In this document: positions 46,511 through 55,117 of the stretch, piece by piece | How positions within the stretch are numbered: position 1 is the stretch's first letter | Layout: each line of letters starts with the position of its first letter | From: a bacterium | Lineage (GTDB): Bacteria; Actinomycetota; Coriobacteriia; Coriobacteriales; CADBOM01 | DNA: 61,456 nt | Assembly (NCBI GenBank): GCA_024698685.1 | Contig: JAILQZ010000012.1 | Location: 1 to 61,456, forward strand | Reading direction: 5' to 3' | Notes under the pieces: generated by a model | Database searches by the model: none | The model's input: the letters and a program-made list of their open reading frames with translations, nothing else | Told to the model about the DNA's origin: nothing | Translations under genes and position numbers: made by a program

Positions 46511-47689
46511 GTGGTCGATAGGATCAGGCTCGTGGAGAGGGCGCTCGGGACGAGCATCCTGACGCAGGGCGTCGTCATCGACGAGGGCATGTGCGTTGCC
46601 GCGAGGCATAGGCGCTGCGTCTGCTCTAAGTGCATCGATGCTTGCCCGCACGGCGCGCTTTCCATCGAGGGGCGCAGCGTGGTCTGCGACGCGTCGGCCT
46701 GCACCCACTGCGGAGCATGCATTAGCGCGTGCCCGACAGAGGCGATCGCCTCCACGCTGCTTTCGAAGAAGGACCTTCTGGCCAGGCTCGTCAGCTCTAT
46801 CGAGGCCACCGAGCGCAGGCCGGTGCTGGCTTGCTCGGAGGCTCTGGGCGCGCTAACGGCCGAAGGGCGCTTCGCCAATGACAGGGTTGTCGCTCTGCCG
46901 TGCCTCGACCGCATCGACGAGGCGTTGCTGCTGAGCGCGTTGGCCATGCACGGCAGCGAGGTCTCGCTTGTCTGCGGCAATTGCGAAGAATGCGAGATCG
47001 GTTGCGGCGCGTTCGGGCAGGTTTTGGCTTCCGTGCAGGGGATTCTCCAGCAAGCGGGGCTTGGCGAAGGGGTTCGCTTCGAGGCAGCTCGCGAGTTTCC
47101 GGCGCACGCATTCGGGGCGGAGAGCGTCGAGGCCGGCGAGCCGGATGAGCCATCCAAGGGACGCTCCTCGCTGAGCAGGCGCGAGCTGCTCTCCGGAACC
47201 AGGGGCAGGATCGCCAAGGCGGCCAGCGATGTTGCCGACGAGGTCATCGTGGGTTCGGCGCTCCACTCGATAGCCTCGCAGCTGGGGCTACTGGAGCCCG
47301 ATTCGCCGATTGTAGCCTCCTCGCGAGGGCAGGTGAGCGCATGGGCGATCGGCGCGCTGGCGGAGCCGCTGCTCTCCGGCGAGCGGCAGGACGAAGAGCG
47401 CGCGATGCACATCGCCTCATGCAGGGTGGATTCGCGGATCTTCGGGCTCCCGCAGATCGACTTCGGCAAGTGCCACAACTGCCATCTCTGCACCACGTAT
47501 TGCCCAACCGGCGCGCTGGCCAAGAGATCCGAGGGGCCGAAGGTTCTCGGCTTCGAGACAAGGCAGCATCTGTGCTGCCAGTGCTTGGCATGCGTCAACA
47601 TATGCAAGGTCGGGGCGCTCGAACTGAAGACCAGCGTGCGTCTCTCCGATGTGCTGCTCGAGAAGGCGCGCTGCCAGCTCTACGACTGA
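46511..47689 (+). CDS. Four-cluster ferredoxin with MvhD-like central domain
   Basis: A 392-residue protein. N-terminal ferredoxin pair (CVCSKCIDACP, CTHCGACISACP, res 37-75); a central part (about 103-185) with VVALPCLDRIDEALLLSALAMHG and LVCGNCEECEIGC, resembling the MvhD/HdrA-delta fold that bears a 2Fe-2S cluster; a variable linker (190-310); and a second pair (CHNCHLCTTYCP, CCQCLACVNICK, about 322-370). It is soluble, an electron conduit with no visible catalytic domain. GTG start after GGGGAGAG. No hydrogenase or Hdr gene adjoins it. Confidence 0.8.
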   Translation: MVDRIRLVERALGTSILTQGVVIDEGMCVAARHRRCVCSKCIDACPHGALSIEGRSVVCDASACTHCGACISACPTEAIASTLLSKKDLLARLVSSIEATERRPVLACSEALGALTAEGRFANDRVVALPCLDRIDEALLLSALAMHGSEVSLVCGNCEECEIGCGAFGQVLASVQGILQQAGLGEGVRFEAAREFPAHAFGAESVEAGEPDEPSKGRSSLSRRELLSGTRGRIAKAASDVADEVIVGSALHSIASQLGLLEPDSPIVASSRGQVSAWAIGALAEPLLSGERQDEERAMHIASCRVDSRIFGLPQIDFGKCHNCHLCTTYCPTGALAKRSEGPKVLGFETRQHLCCQCLACVNICKVGALELKTSVRLSDVLLEKARCQLYD

Positions 47690-47719
47690 TCGGCATCGGC
47701 AAGCCCGCCGCAAAACGAA

Positions 47720-47747
47720 GAAGCCCGAGCCTTCTGGCCCGGGCTTC
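47720..47747. terminator. Terminator between the ferredoxin and citrate synthase genes
   Basis: GAAGCCCGAGCC, loop TTCT, GGCCCGGGCTTC, one mismatch. Convergent genes share it. Confidence 0.7.
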
Positions 47748-47773
47748 CATGCTTCAAAGATGCAGGCAGGCTG

Positions 47774-49126
47774 CTACTCGAGCTCGTCCTCCTCTGCGTC
47801 GATCGCCTTGTAGGCGGGGCGCATGATGCGCTTGCCGGAGATGAGCTCCTCGAAGCGATGGGCGCTCCAACCGGCCATGCGCGCGCACGCGAAGAGCGGC
47901 GTGAAGAGGTCCTCCGGGATTCCGAGCATGCGGTAGACGAGGCCGCTGAACATGTCGATGTTCGGGCAGATCAGCTTGGACGTGTGCTTGGACTTGCCGA
48001 TGATCTTCGGGGACATGTCGGCGACCTTCTCCAGCAATGCGAATTCCGGCTCGAACTCGGTGCCTGCGGCAAGGCGACGAGCCCGCTCCCTGCAGATGTC
48101 GGCCCTGGGGTCGGAGAGGGTGTAGACCGCATGGCCCATTCCGTAGACCAGGCCCTGGCGGTCGAAGGCCTCCTTGTTGACGATCTTGCGAATGTAGTCG
48201 GCCACCTCGCCGTCGTCTTCCCAGTTGGAGACGTTGGCCTTGATGTCATCGAACATCTCCGAAACCTTGATGTTCGCACCGCCGTGCAGCGGGCCCTTGA
48301 GCGAGCCTATCGCGCCAGCGTAGGCGGAGTAGGGGTCGGTGCCGGAGGAGGTGAGGCAGCGGCAGGTGAAAGTCGAGTTGTTTCCACCGCCGTGCTCTGC
48401 GTGGATCATCAGCATGGTGTCGAGCATGCGCGCCTCTTCGTGCGTGAACTCGCGGTTCGCGCGCAGCATCGAGAGGATGGTTTCAGCGGTCGATTGGCCG
48501 GGGATGTACTGATGGATGATCATCGACTCGTTGTCGTAGTAGGAGCGCTTTGCGTAGTAGCCGAGCACTGCGATGCGCGGAAGGCGCGAGAGCAGCGAGA
48601 TGGCAACCTGCAGCTCGTGCTCTGGCGCGGTGCTCTCGGGGTTCTCGTCATAGGAGTAGAGGTTGGCGATGGAGCGCTCGAGGAGGTTCATGATGTTGCG
48701 CGTCGGAGGCTTCATGATGTAGTCGCCGATGAAGTGCTCGGGAAGGTCGCGGGAAACCCCGATCGATTCCTGGAACAGCTTGAGCCCCTTCTCCGACGGG
48801 CGCTTGCCGACGAGCAGCAGGTAGCAGATCTCCTCGAAGCCGAAGCGATCGGTTTCCTCGACCTCGCGCACGAGGTCCTTGATGTTATAGCCTCGGTAGG
48901 TCAGCTCGCCCTCGATGGGATACTTGTCGCCCTCGCTCACGAGGTATCCGTGAACGTTAGAGATCCTGGTGATGCCGACGACGACGCCGGTGCCATCGGA
49001 ATTCCTCAGGCCGCGCTTGACGCCGTATTGCTCAAAGAGTGCGGGGTCGACGGTGTTGCGCTCGATGTATCGCTGGATGAGAGCCTCACGCGATTCGGGT
49101 CTGATCGCAGGGAAGTGATTGGCCAT
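47774..49126 (-). CDS. gltA: Citrate synthase
   Basis: A 450-residue enzyme that condenses acetyl-CoA and oxaloacetate. YRGYNIKDLV, the first active-site His in MLMIHAEHGGGNNSTFTCR (about res 251), LKGPLHGGANIKV with the second His, GMGHAVYTLSDPRA and the catalytic Asp in PNIDMFSGLVYRMLGIPEDLFTPLF are complete. ATG 49126 follows AAAGGGGGCGG. It may feed glutamate synthesis. A 2-methylcitrate synthase role is less likely, with no prp genes here. Confidence 0.95.
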   Translation of the reverse strand: MANHFPAIRPESREALIQRYIERNTVDPALFEQYGVKRGLRNSDGTGVVVGITRISNVHGYLVSEGDKYPIEGELTYRGYNIKDLVREVEETDRFGFEEICYLLLVGKRPSEKGLKLFQESIGVSRDLPEHFIGDYIMKPPTRNIMNLLERSIANLYSYDENPESTAPEHELQVAISLLSRLPRIAVLGYYAKRSYYDNESMIIHQYIPGQSTAETILSMLRANREFTHEEARMLDTMLMIHAEHGGGNNSTFTCRCLTSSGTDPYSAYAGAIGSLKGPLHGGANIKVSEMFDDIKANVSNWEDDGEVADYIRKIVNKEAFDRQGLVYGMGHAVYTLSDPRADICRERARRLAAGTEFEPEFALLEKVADMSPKIIGKSKHTSKLICPNIDMFSGLVYRMLGIPEDLFTPLFACARMAGWSAHRFEELISGKRIMRPAYKAIDAEEDELE

Positions 49127-49438
49127 TTCCGCCCCCTTTCGAATTTTGCGAATGCTTATAGAAAATCCATTATAGGGCAACTCGATTGTTCATCGTCGTT
49201 AATACCGTGAGTGTTGGGCGCTACGGCTGGCAGCCGCGGCCGCGCTCTCGCCGCAGCGGTAGGGTTGCCACGGCAGACGGCAAGCATCCTCCTGACAAGC
49301 GCATTTTGACGGCGTTAGCGGCGCGATATCTGTAGCTTTCGTGACAAAATGGAATTAGCCGTTTTCAGGTGGCATAATATCTGAAACGCAAAGGGATTCA
49401 CCATTCGTCGGTTACGGAAAAGCAGGCGGTAGCAACAG
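49127..49438. other. Divergent intergenic region, gltA / small membrane protein
   Basis: About 310 bases. It holds the gltA -10, a GC-rich patch with short hairpins (49225-49265), and a CATAAT element near 49374 that may serve the small membrane protein. Nothing else recognised. Confidence 0.55.
49169..49174 (-). promoter_or_regulatory. -10 element of the citrate synthase promoter
   Basis: TATAAT on the minus strand, 43 bases before the ATG. No good -35. Confidence 0.5.
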
Positions 49439-49690
49439 ATGTTCATGCTTGTCGGAAATTTGTTCAGGATCTTCATAGGTGTCGGCATTGTCGCGGCCAT
49501 CGTAATCGTCGTCATGCTTTCAAGGGGCTCTAGGCGCTTCAAGGGTTCGGGCGGACGCGGCAGGATGAATTCGAGCCAGTCGGGCTCGAGCAAGTCCTAC
49601 ACCAACAGCACGCGCTCAAACTACCACGGCTCTCCCGACGATCTGGTAGAGGTTCCCATCATCGAGGTCAACGACGTCAAGGAAGACTAA
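49439..49690 (+). CDS. Small single-pass membrane protein, unknown
   Basis: An 83-residue protein. One hydrophobic helix (about res 8-27), then a basic Ser/Gly/Asn-rich segment (29-62) and an acidic C-terminus (DDLVEVPIIEVNDVKED). I do not recognise the family. ATG 49439 and ATG 49445 both lack a strong ribosome binding site. The hydrophobic helix followed by Arg/Lys suggests an N-out or N-in anchor with a soluble tail. Confidence 0.55.
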   Translation: MFMLVGNLFRIFIGVGIVAAIVIVVMLSRGSRRFKGSGGRGRMNSSQSGSSKSYTNSTRSNYHGSPDDLVEVPIIEVNDVKED

Positions 49691-49741
49691 GCGGGCAGCA
49701 TATCCACCCGCTTCGACGTCGCTCTCTTTCCAGCACGATTC

Positions 49742-51130
49742 CTACGATTCGGTTTCCTTCTCGGCCTCTGCATTCGCCTCGGCTTCGGCCTCCTTCTTGC
49801 CCATGCCGAAGTTCTTGGGAAGCACCAGGTTCAGGATCACCGCCACGATGAACGAAAGCGCCACGCTGTTGCCGCCGAAGAGGCTCTGCAGCATCGCAGG
49901 GAAGATGTCGAACATTCCTGCGACCTGCGTGAATCCGATGCCGATGCCAAGGGCCGTCGCTGCGATGGTGAGGTTGCGCTGGGTGAAGCCAGCCTCGGAC
50001 ATCATCTGGAAGCCGCTGACGAGGATGCTGCCGAACATCATGATCGTGCAGCCGCCCAGCACGGCCTGCGGCACCGAGCTGAAGACCGAGCCGATGGCAG
50101 GCACGAAGCCTGCGAGCACGAGAACTGCGGCGCCGGTGGCGATAGCCTTGCGGTTGATCACGTGCGTCATCGAGATTAGGCCGATGTTCTGGCCGAACGA
50201 ATCGAGCGGCATCACGCCGAACACTCCCGAAAGCGAGCTCGTCAGGCCGTCGGCCACGATCGAGCCGGTCATCTCGTCCTTGGTGACCTCGCGGTCGAAC
50301 GAGACCTTGGCCACTGCGGTGGTGTCGCCGATGGTGTCGGTGGCGCTGACGATGTAGAGCAGCGTGATCGAGATGATCGCGCCGATGTCGAATTCGGGCG
50401 TGAACGGGAGGATCTCGGGAATCTGGATTACCGAGATGCCCTGGAAGACCGAGAAGTCGACCTTGCCCATGAAGATGGCCACTATGTAGCCCGCGATCAT
50501 GCCGAAGAGGATGGAGAGCGGCTTGAGCTTTCGCGGGGCGAGCGCCTGCCATCCGAGGCAGACGACCAGCGAGACGGTGCCGATGATGAAGTTGGGGGCG
50601 GTGGCGAAATCCTCGGCTCCAGCTCCGCCGGCGAAGGACTTGGCACCTACGGCGAGCAGTGAGAATCCGATGGTGGCAACCACGGTGCCCGCAACGACGG
50701 GCGTTATGAGCTTGATCCAGTACTTGGCGAAGAGACCGAGAACGCCCTCGACGATGCCGCCGATGATCACGGCGCCCACAACCACGCCGTAGCCCTGTGT
50801 GGCGGCGATGGTCGAGACCAGGGCAACGAACGACATCGCCACGCCCATGACGATCGGCATCCGAGCGCCGATCTTCCAGACTCCGAAGAGCTGGATGAAG
50901 GTGCCGATGCCCGCGCAGAGCATGGCGTTCTGCAGCAGCACGGTGGTTTGGATCGAATCGAATCCGGCAGCAGCGCAAACGAGAAGGATCGGCGCGAGGT
51001 TCGCGACGAACATCGTCAGCACGTGCTGGATTCCGTAGGGGATGCCTTGCCAGAATCTGATCTTGCCGTCCCACTTGCCTAGCTCGGCTGCAAGATCGCC
51101 CTTGGTGGCTTTCTTGGTATCGTCGCTCAT
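49742..51130 (-). CDS. NCS2-family purine (xanthine/uric acid) permease
   Basis: A 462-residue carrier with 12-14 helices. IPYGIQHVLTMFVANLAP opens helix 1, SATDTIGDTTAVA replaces the usual ES-GD segment of helix 8 (the Glu is Asp here), and SFGQNIGLISMTHVINR is the NCS-2 signature (about res 295). Xanthine, urate or uracil is the substrate class. The C-terminus has a charged Glu/Ala tail. ATG 51130 has only a weak GGGG upstream. Confidence 0.9.
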   Translation of the reverse strand: MSDDTKKATKGDLAAELGKWDGKIRFWQGIPYGIQHVLTMFVANLAPILLVCAAAGFDSIQTTVLLQNAMLCAGIGTFIQLFGVWKIGARMPIVMGVAMSFVALVSTIAATQGYGVVVGAVIIGGIVEGVLGLFAKYWIKLITPVVAGTVVATIGFSLLAVGAKSFAGGAGAEDFATAPNFIIGTVSLVVCLGWQALAPRKLKPLSILFGMIAGYIVAIFMGKVDFSVFQGISVIQIPEILPFTPEFDIGAIISITLLYIVSATDTIGDTTAVAKVSFDREVTKDEMTGSIVADGLTSSLSGVFGVMPLDSFGQNIGLISMTHVINRKAIATGAAVLVLAGFVPAIGSVFSSVPQAVLGGCTIMMFGSILVSGFQMMSEAGFTQRNLTIAATALGIGIGFTQVAGMFDIFPAMLQSLFGGNSVALSFIVAVILNLVLPKNFGMGKKEAEAEANAEAEKETES

Positions 51131-51184
51131 TTGAGCCCCAATCAACGGAGATGCAGTTAATTCATTTAACGGATGCCAACCCCC

Positions 51185-51212
51185 ATTTTAGTGCTGCTGC
51201 GCATTGCTGCAA
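51185..51212 (-). promoter_or_regulatory. Candidate promoter of the NCS2 permease
   Basis: On the minus strand TTGCAG (51212-51207), 16-base spacer, TAAAAT (51190-51185). It lies just after the UroD terminator, giving the permease its own transcript. Confidence 0.5.
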
Positions 51213-51213
51213 A

Positions 51214-51249
51214 TCAAAAGGCGCGTTCGGCCTCAACCGAGCGCGCCTT
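51214..51249 (-). terminator. Terminator of the UroD-family gene
   Basis: On the minus strand, arms AAGGCGCGcTCGG and CCGAaCGCGCCTT, then TTGATTT. Confidence 0.75.
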
Positions 51250-51281
51250 CACGCGAATGATTGCCTGAATGAATCGGCGGC

Positions 51282-52283
51282 CTAGAGGTTGTGCTCCTTC
51301 CAATAGACCTTGCTGTACTCGTCTATGCACTCGTTCATGTAGTCGTACACGCCGGGGAACGTGGAGACGCCCAGACCCTGGGAGGCGCCGGGGATGAAGT
51401 AGAGCGGACCGTTCTCGTCGCATGCGCGCTTGACCTGGTATTGGATCTCCTCCTTGGTCCAATCCGGATGGTCGACCGTTGCGGAGTTGATGCCGCCCAT
51501 GAAGGTGATCTGGCCGCCGTACTTCTCGATGCACTTGGGGATGTCGTTTTCGGTGAGGACGCCCTGCCAGACGTCGATGCCCATCTCGATCATGTAGGGG
51601 ACGATCGTAGCGGCAAAGGAGTCGGAGTGGTGCGCGATGAGCTCGACACCGCGGCTCTTCCAGTATCCGTAGACCTCCTTGTAGGGCTCGAGGAAGAACT
51701 CGGCGAACATGTCGGGGGAGACGAAGGTGGAGATCTGCGTGCCCCAGTCGTCGTGGTGGAATAGGCCGTCGGGATGCAGGTGGTCGCAAGTGACCCTCGC
51801 CAGCTCGAGCTCCCACTCGGTGATGTACTTGATGAGCTCCTTGAGCTCGTCGGGAGACTCGTAGAAGGCGCAGAGCACGTTGGAGATCTCGCACAGGTAG
51901 TGGCACATCTCGAAGATTCCGGGGGCGACGAAGGGCATCAGGAACTGCTGCTTGCGATCGATCTTCTCGGCCGCCTCGATGTCTTTCTCCCATTCGGCCT
52001 CGGAGAACTGCAGCGACGGAGCCTTGACGTACTCCTTCCAGTCGTCGATGTCCTTGACCAGAATCTTCTCGGGGGTGTGGACCGGGAAGGCACCGGGCTG
52101 GCCCTCTGCCCACGAAACAGTGACGCCCCAGTTGTTGACCTTGTTGAGCTCGCCGTACTTGGGGTTGTTGCGTGAGCGATGCGCGGCGGTGAAGATGATG
52201 CCGAATGCCTCGAACTGCTTGACGAAGCGCTCCGGCTTTCCGCCCTTCATTACTTCGATGAGGTTCTCGCGCGGTGTGAGCAT
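51282..52283 (-). CDS. Uroporphyrinogen decarboxylase-family protein (methyltransferase-like)
   Basis: A 333-residue TIM-barrel protein of the UroD/MtaA group. LTPRENLIEVMKGGKPERF opens it; HHDDWGTQISTFVSPDMFAEFFLEPYK is typical of anaerobic methyltransferase relatives. The zinc site of MtaA-type enzymes (His-x-Cys and a late Cys) is not kept: it reads HHSDS (about res 216) and PGASQG. A true heme-path HemE is unlikely for the same reason. It may act in demethylation of methoxylated compounds. No corrinoid protein is near. ATG 52283 follows AAGGAG. Confidence 0.8.
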   Translation of the reverse strand: MLTPRENLIEVMKGGKPERFVKQFEAFGIIFTAAHRSRNNPKYGELNKVNNWGVTVSWAEGQPGAFPVHTPEKILVKDIDDWKEYVKAPSLQFSEAEWEKDIEAAEKIDRKQQFLMPFVAPGIFEMCHYLCEISNVLCAFYESPDELKELIKYITEWELELARVTCDHLHPDGLFHHDDWGTQISTFVSPDMFAEFFLEPYKEVYGYWKSRGVELIAHHSDSFAATIVPYMIEMGIDVWQGVLTENDIPKCIEKYGGQITFMGGINSATVDHPDWTKEEIQYQVKRACDENGPLYFIPGASQGLGVSTFPGVYDYMNECIDEYSKVYWKEHNL

Positions 52284-52301
52284 ATGTTGACTCCTTTCAT
52301 C

Positions 52302-52396
52302 CCCCGCGCGCTTCCTTGCGCTTGTGCGCGCTGGGGGTTCCCAACCATTCGACAAGAGGGCACAAAAAAGAAAGCACGCCCTCTCACGTTGCTTTC
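52302..52396 (-). promoter_or_regulatory. Attenuator-like leader of the UroD-family gene
   Basis: Minus strand 5' to 3': stem GAAAGCA (52396-52390), a loop holding AGAGGGC (52384-52378), TGCTTTC (52376-52370), TTTTTT (52369-52364), then GCCCTCT (52361-52355). The loop and the distal segment can pair and give an H-type pseudoknot or an alternative hairpin. A second strong stem (arms rich in GCGCGC and GGGGG, 52302-52337) comes just before the ribosome binding site. No gene lies upstream on this strand. Confidence 0.6.
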
Positions 52397-52539
52397 CCCT
52401 TTCTTAGCAGAACATCTTACAATTGGCAAGCGCGCAAGCCTCTGCGGGAACCGATGAAGGCTGGCCTGCTCATGGCCTTTGAGGCATAATCGAATCAGCG
52501 CTCAGCCGGCATCCATTCGATTCGATACATGGGGCGGAC

Positions 52540-53376
52540 ATGATGTTCGAAAACCGAGAGCTGAAGACCGAATATGGCGAGATTCGCTATTGGGTGAGAG
52601 CCTCCGCTGGCCCCAATGCGCCTTGGCTAGTCTTCCTTCCCGGCCTCACCGCGGACCATCATCTGTTCGATCCTCAGTTAGAGCACTTCTCGCAGCGATT
52701 CAATTGCCTGACATGGGACCCGCCGAATCATGGCGTTTCTCGCCCTTGGACCGGGGGAATCGGGCTCGATGAGTGCGCCGAGCTGCTCAAGCGGATCATG
52801 GAGGAAGCCGGGGTTTCCAGCCCCGTGCTCGTTGGCCAGTCCAATGGCGGGTATCTCAGCCAGGCGTTCATGGAGCTTTATCCGGACGTTGCGGCGGGGT
52901 TCGTCTCGGTCGATTCCTGCCCGCTTAAACGCGAATACTATGCGGGCTGGGAGCTCTGGGCGCTCAAGCATACCTACGCAATGTACATGTGCATTCCCTG
53001 GGGCTTGCTCGTAGCGTGGGCTGGCAATGGGGTTGCCACCACTGATACGGGAAAGCAGTACATGAAAGGGCTGATGCGCAGCTACGAGAAGCGCGACTAC
53101 TGCAGGCTCGCCGCGCAAGGATACCGCGCTTTGGCCGAGGCTGTCGACGCGCGCCGTCCATATCAGATCGACTGCCCAGTGCAGCTCATCTGCGGAGAGG
53201 AGGATCGGGCGGGCTCTGCCAAGCGCTACAACCGCGAATGGACCGCTCGCGAGGGATTTCCGATGGCATGGATTCCCAACGCTGGCCATAACTCCACGCT
53301 GGACGCACCCGAGCGGGTCAACGCCGCCATCGATGCGTTTCTCGATAGGATTTTCGAGGGGATGCCGCGCGACTAG
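52540..53376 (+). CDS. Alpha/beta hydrolase
   Basis: A 278-residue esterase/lipase-fold protein. FLPGLTADHHLFDPQL gives the oxyanion region, GQSNGGYLS (about res 106-114) the nucleophile Ser, LICGEEDRAGS the Asp region and IPNAGHNSTLDAPE the catalytic His (about 253). Hydrolase of unknown substrate; peptidase or thioesterase relatives exist. Two adjacent ATG codons at 52540 and 52543 are both possible starts. Confidence 0.88.
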   Translation: MMFENRELKTEYGEIRYWVRASAGPNAPWLVFLPGLTADHHLFDPQLEHFSQRFNCLTWDPPNHGVSRPWTGGIGLDECAELLKRIMEEAGVSSPVLVGQSNGGYLSQAFMELYPDVAAGFVSVDSCPLKREYYAGWELWALKHTYAMYMCIPWGLLVAWAGNGVATTDTGKQYMKGLMRSYEKRDYCRLAAQGYRALAEAVDARRPYQIDCPVQLICGEEDRAGSAKRYNREWTAREGFPMAWIPNAGHNSTLDAPERVNAAIDAFLDRIFEGMPRD

Positions 53377-53414
53377 CGGGCTTTCTCGGGGCCTGGCCCG
53401 GCCAAGCGCGCAGG

Positions 53415-54197
53415 CTAGCTCCTGTAGCTTCTGAAGAAGGCCTGCGTCTCCGGATCGGTGGAGTTGTCCATAACCTCCTCTGGCGTGCCGTTCTCGGCAA
53501 CCTTGCCGTTGCGCAGCAGGATGATGCGGTCTGCCGCGCTGCGCGCGAAGTGCATCTCGTGCGTCGCCATGAGGATAGTAGCGCCCTGATCCTTGAGTTC
53601 CTCGACCATTTCGAGCACCTCGCCGACGAGCAGCGGGTCGAGCGCCGATGTGATCTCGTCGAGAAGCAGCAGCTCCGGATCCATCATGAGGGCGCGAACG
53701 ATCGCCACGCGCTGTTGCTGGCCGCCGGAGAGGCGGTCGGGGTATTCCTTGGCCTTATGGTCCATGCCGATGCGCTTGAGCAGCTCCATGGCCTTGTCGT
53801 TCGCGCGCTCCTTGTCCCAATTGAACACCTTGCGTGCGGCGAGCGTGACGTTCTTCAGCACCGACATGTGCGAGAAGAGGTTGAAGTGCTGGAAGACGAC
53901 GCCGATGCGAGCGCGGACCTCGTCCGAATCGACGCGCGGATCGGTGATGTCGAGATCACCCAGCCAAATTTGCCCGTCGCTGACCTGTTCGAGCAGGTTG
54001 ACGCACTTCATCAGCGTCGACTTGCCCGAGCCCGAAGCGCCGAGCATCGCGACGGTTTCGTGCTTGTTCACGTCGAACGAGATGTGGTCGAGCACGGTGT
54101 TGTCGCCAAAGCGCTTGACGACGTTGTCGATGCGCAGGACCGCCTTCTCCTCGCGTTGCTGCGGAGTGGCCGCGTTGGCTATGATCTCGTAAGCCAT
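53415..54197 (-). CDS. Polar amino acid ABC transporter, ATP-binding subunit
   Basis: A 260-residue ATPase of the GlnQ/HisP group. Walker A GASGSGKST (res 53-61), Q-loop VVFQHFNLF, signature LSGGQQQRVA, Walker B LLLLDEITSALDP and the switch His in MATHEMHF are intact. The aromatic stacking residue is RFGDN near res 30. ATG 54197 shares a base with the permease stop (TGATG), so the two are translated together. Confidence 0.95.
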   Translation of the reverse strand: MAYEIIANAATPQQREEKAVLRIDNVVKRFGDNTVLDHISFDVNKHETVAMLGASGSGKSTLMKCVNLLEQVSDGQIWLGDLDITDPRVDSDEVRARIGVVFQHFNLFSHMSVLKNVTLAARKVFNWDKERANDKAMELLKRIGMDHKAKEYPDRLSGGQQQRVAIVRALMMDPELLLLDEITSALDPLLVGEVLEMVEELKDQGATILMATHEMHFARSAADRIILLRNGKVAENGTPEEVMDNSTDPETQAFFRSYRS

Positions 54198-55057
54198 CAC
54201 ACCATTCCTCCAGTCTGCTCGCGCTTGCGGAGCTTTGCCGTGTACCAGTCGTTGATGATGACGAACGGGACGCTCAAGAGGATGAACAGGACGCTGGCAA
54301 CGATGTAGGGCGTGAAGTTGAAGGTGAGCGCAACCTGCACCTGGGCGGCGCGAACGGCGTCGATGGCGCCAAGCGTCGAGATCAAGCCGACGTCCTTCTG
54401 CATCGCGATGAAGTCGTTCATGAGGGCCGGGGCGATCTTGCGAAGCGCCTGCGGGATGATGACGAGCCTCACAGTTTGCCCGCTCGTGAGGCCGAGCGAT
54501 CTGGCCGAGGCGCGCTGCTGCGGGCTGACGTCTTGGAAGCCTGCGCGCAGAACCTCGGCGATATAGGCGGAGTAGGACATCGTGACAGCTATGGTGCCGA
54601 GGACCTCGACGGGAATGCGACCGAAGATTCCCAACCCCGGTATGCCGAAGCCGATGATGTACAGGACGACGAGCATCGGGATGCCTCGCATGATCGTCGT
54701 GTATGCCTGCGCGAGAATGCGCAAGGGGAAGAGCACTGCCGACTTGCTGATCCTGATGACGGCGATCAGGGTTCCTAAGACCGCGGTGCCGATAAGCGAG
54801 TAGATCAGCACTCGAACGTTGAGCCACAGGCCTTGGAGCACGATGGGGAATGACTTGGCGAACTGCTCCCCGCTGAAGAAGGTGTGCTGCACGCGCGGCC
54901 AGCCAGGGGCGAAATGCAGCGTGAGCATGATGGCCGCAGCGAGAACCAGCGTGCTTACGATGCTGATGATGATCGATCGAGTGCCTTGCCGCTTGCGGAA
55001 GGCCTGGCGCTCTTGTTCGACTGGGCTGACCGCGTAGACGGTCTCTTCTTTCCTCAC
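54197..55057 (-). CDS. Polar amino acid ABC transporter, permease subunit
   Basis: A 286-residue protein with five or six helices. QGLWLNVRVLIYSLIGTAVLGTLIAV and YTTIMRGIPMLVVLYIIGFG, followed by EVLRAGFQDVSPQQRASARSLGLTSGQTVRLVIIPQALR, give the HisM/GlnP EAA loop that docks on the ATPase. I choose GTG 55057, after AGGTGG; the frame is open further up but runs into a hairpin. A homodimer is likely, as only one permease gene is present. Confidence 0.92.
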   Translation of the reverse strand: MRKEETVYAVSPVEQERQAFRKRQGTRSIIISIVSTLVLAAAIMLTLHFAPGWPRVQHTFFSGEQFAKSFPIVLQGLWLNVRVLIYSLIGTAVLGTLIAVIRISKSAVLFPLRILAQAYTTIMRGIPMLVVLYIIGFGIPGLGIFGRIPVEVLGTIAVTMSYSAYIAEVLRAGFQDVSPQQRASARSLGLTSGQTVRLVIIPQALRKIAPALMNDFIAMQKDVGLISTLGAIDAVRAAQVQVALTFNFTPYIVASVLFILLSVPFVIINDWYTAKLRKREQTGGMV

Positions 55058-55077
55058 CCTGCTACCACCTGATCGGG

Positions 55078-55108
55078 AAGCCTCCCGAGCGGGTTGCCCG
55101 GGAGGCTT
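55078..55108 (-). terminator. Intercistronic hairpin between binding-protein and permease genes
   Basis: AAGCCTCCCG and CGGGAGGCTT arms, no T run. Probably allows more binding protein than permease by mRNA protection or partial termination. Confidence 0.55.
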
Positions 55109-55117
55109 GTGCAAAAA

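Noticed and set aside
51282-52283. HemE (heme-path uroporphyrinogen decarboxylase)
   Set aside because: The typical HemE N-terminal substrate motif is absent; the sequence fits the methyltransferase-like branch.
52355-52396. Terminator of a plus-strand gene
   Set aside because: On the plus strand the stem is not followed by a T run, and no plus-strand gene ends there; the six T follow the stem only on the minus strand.
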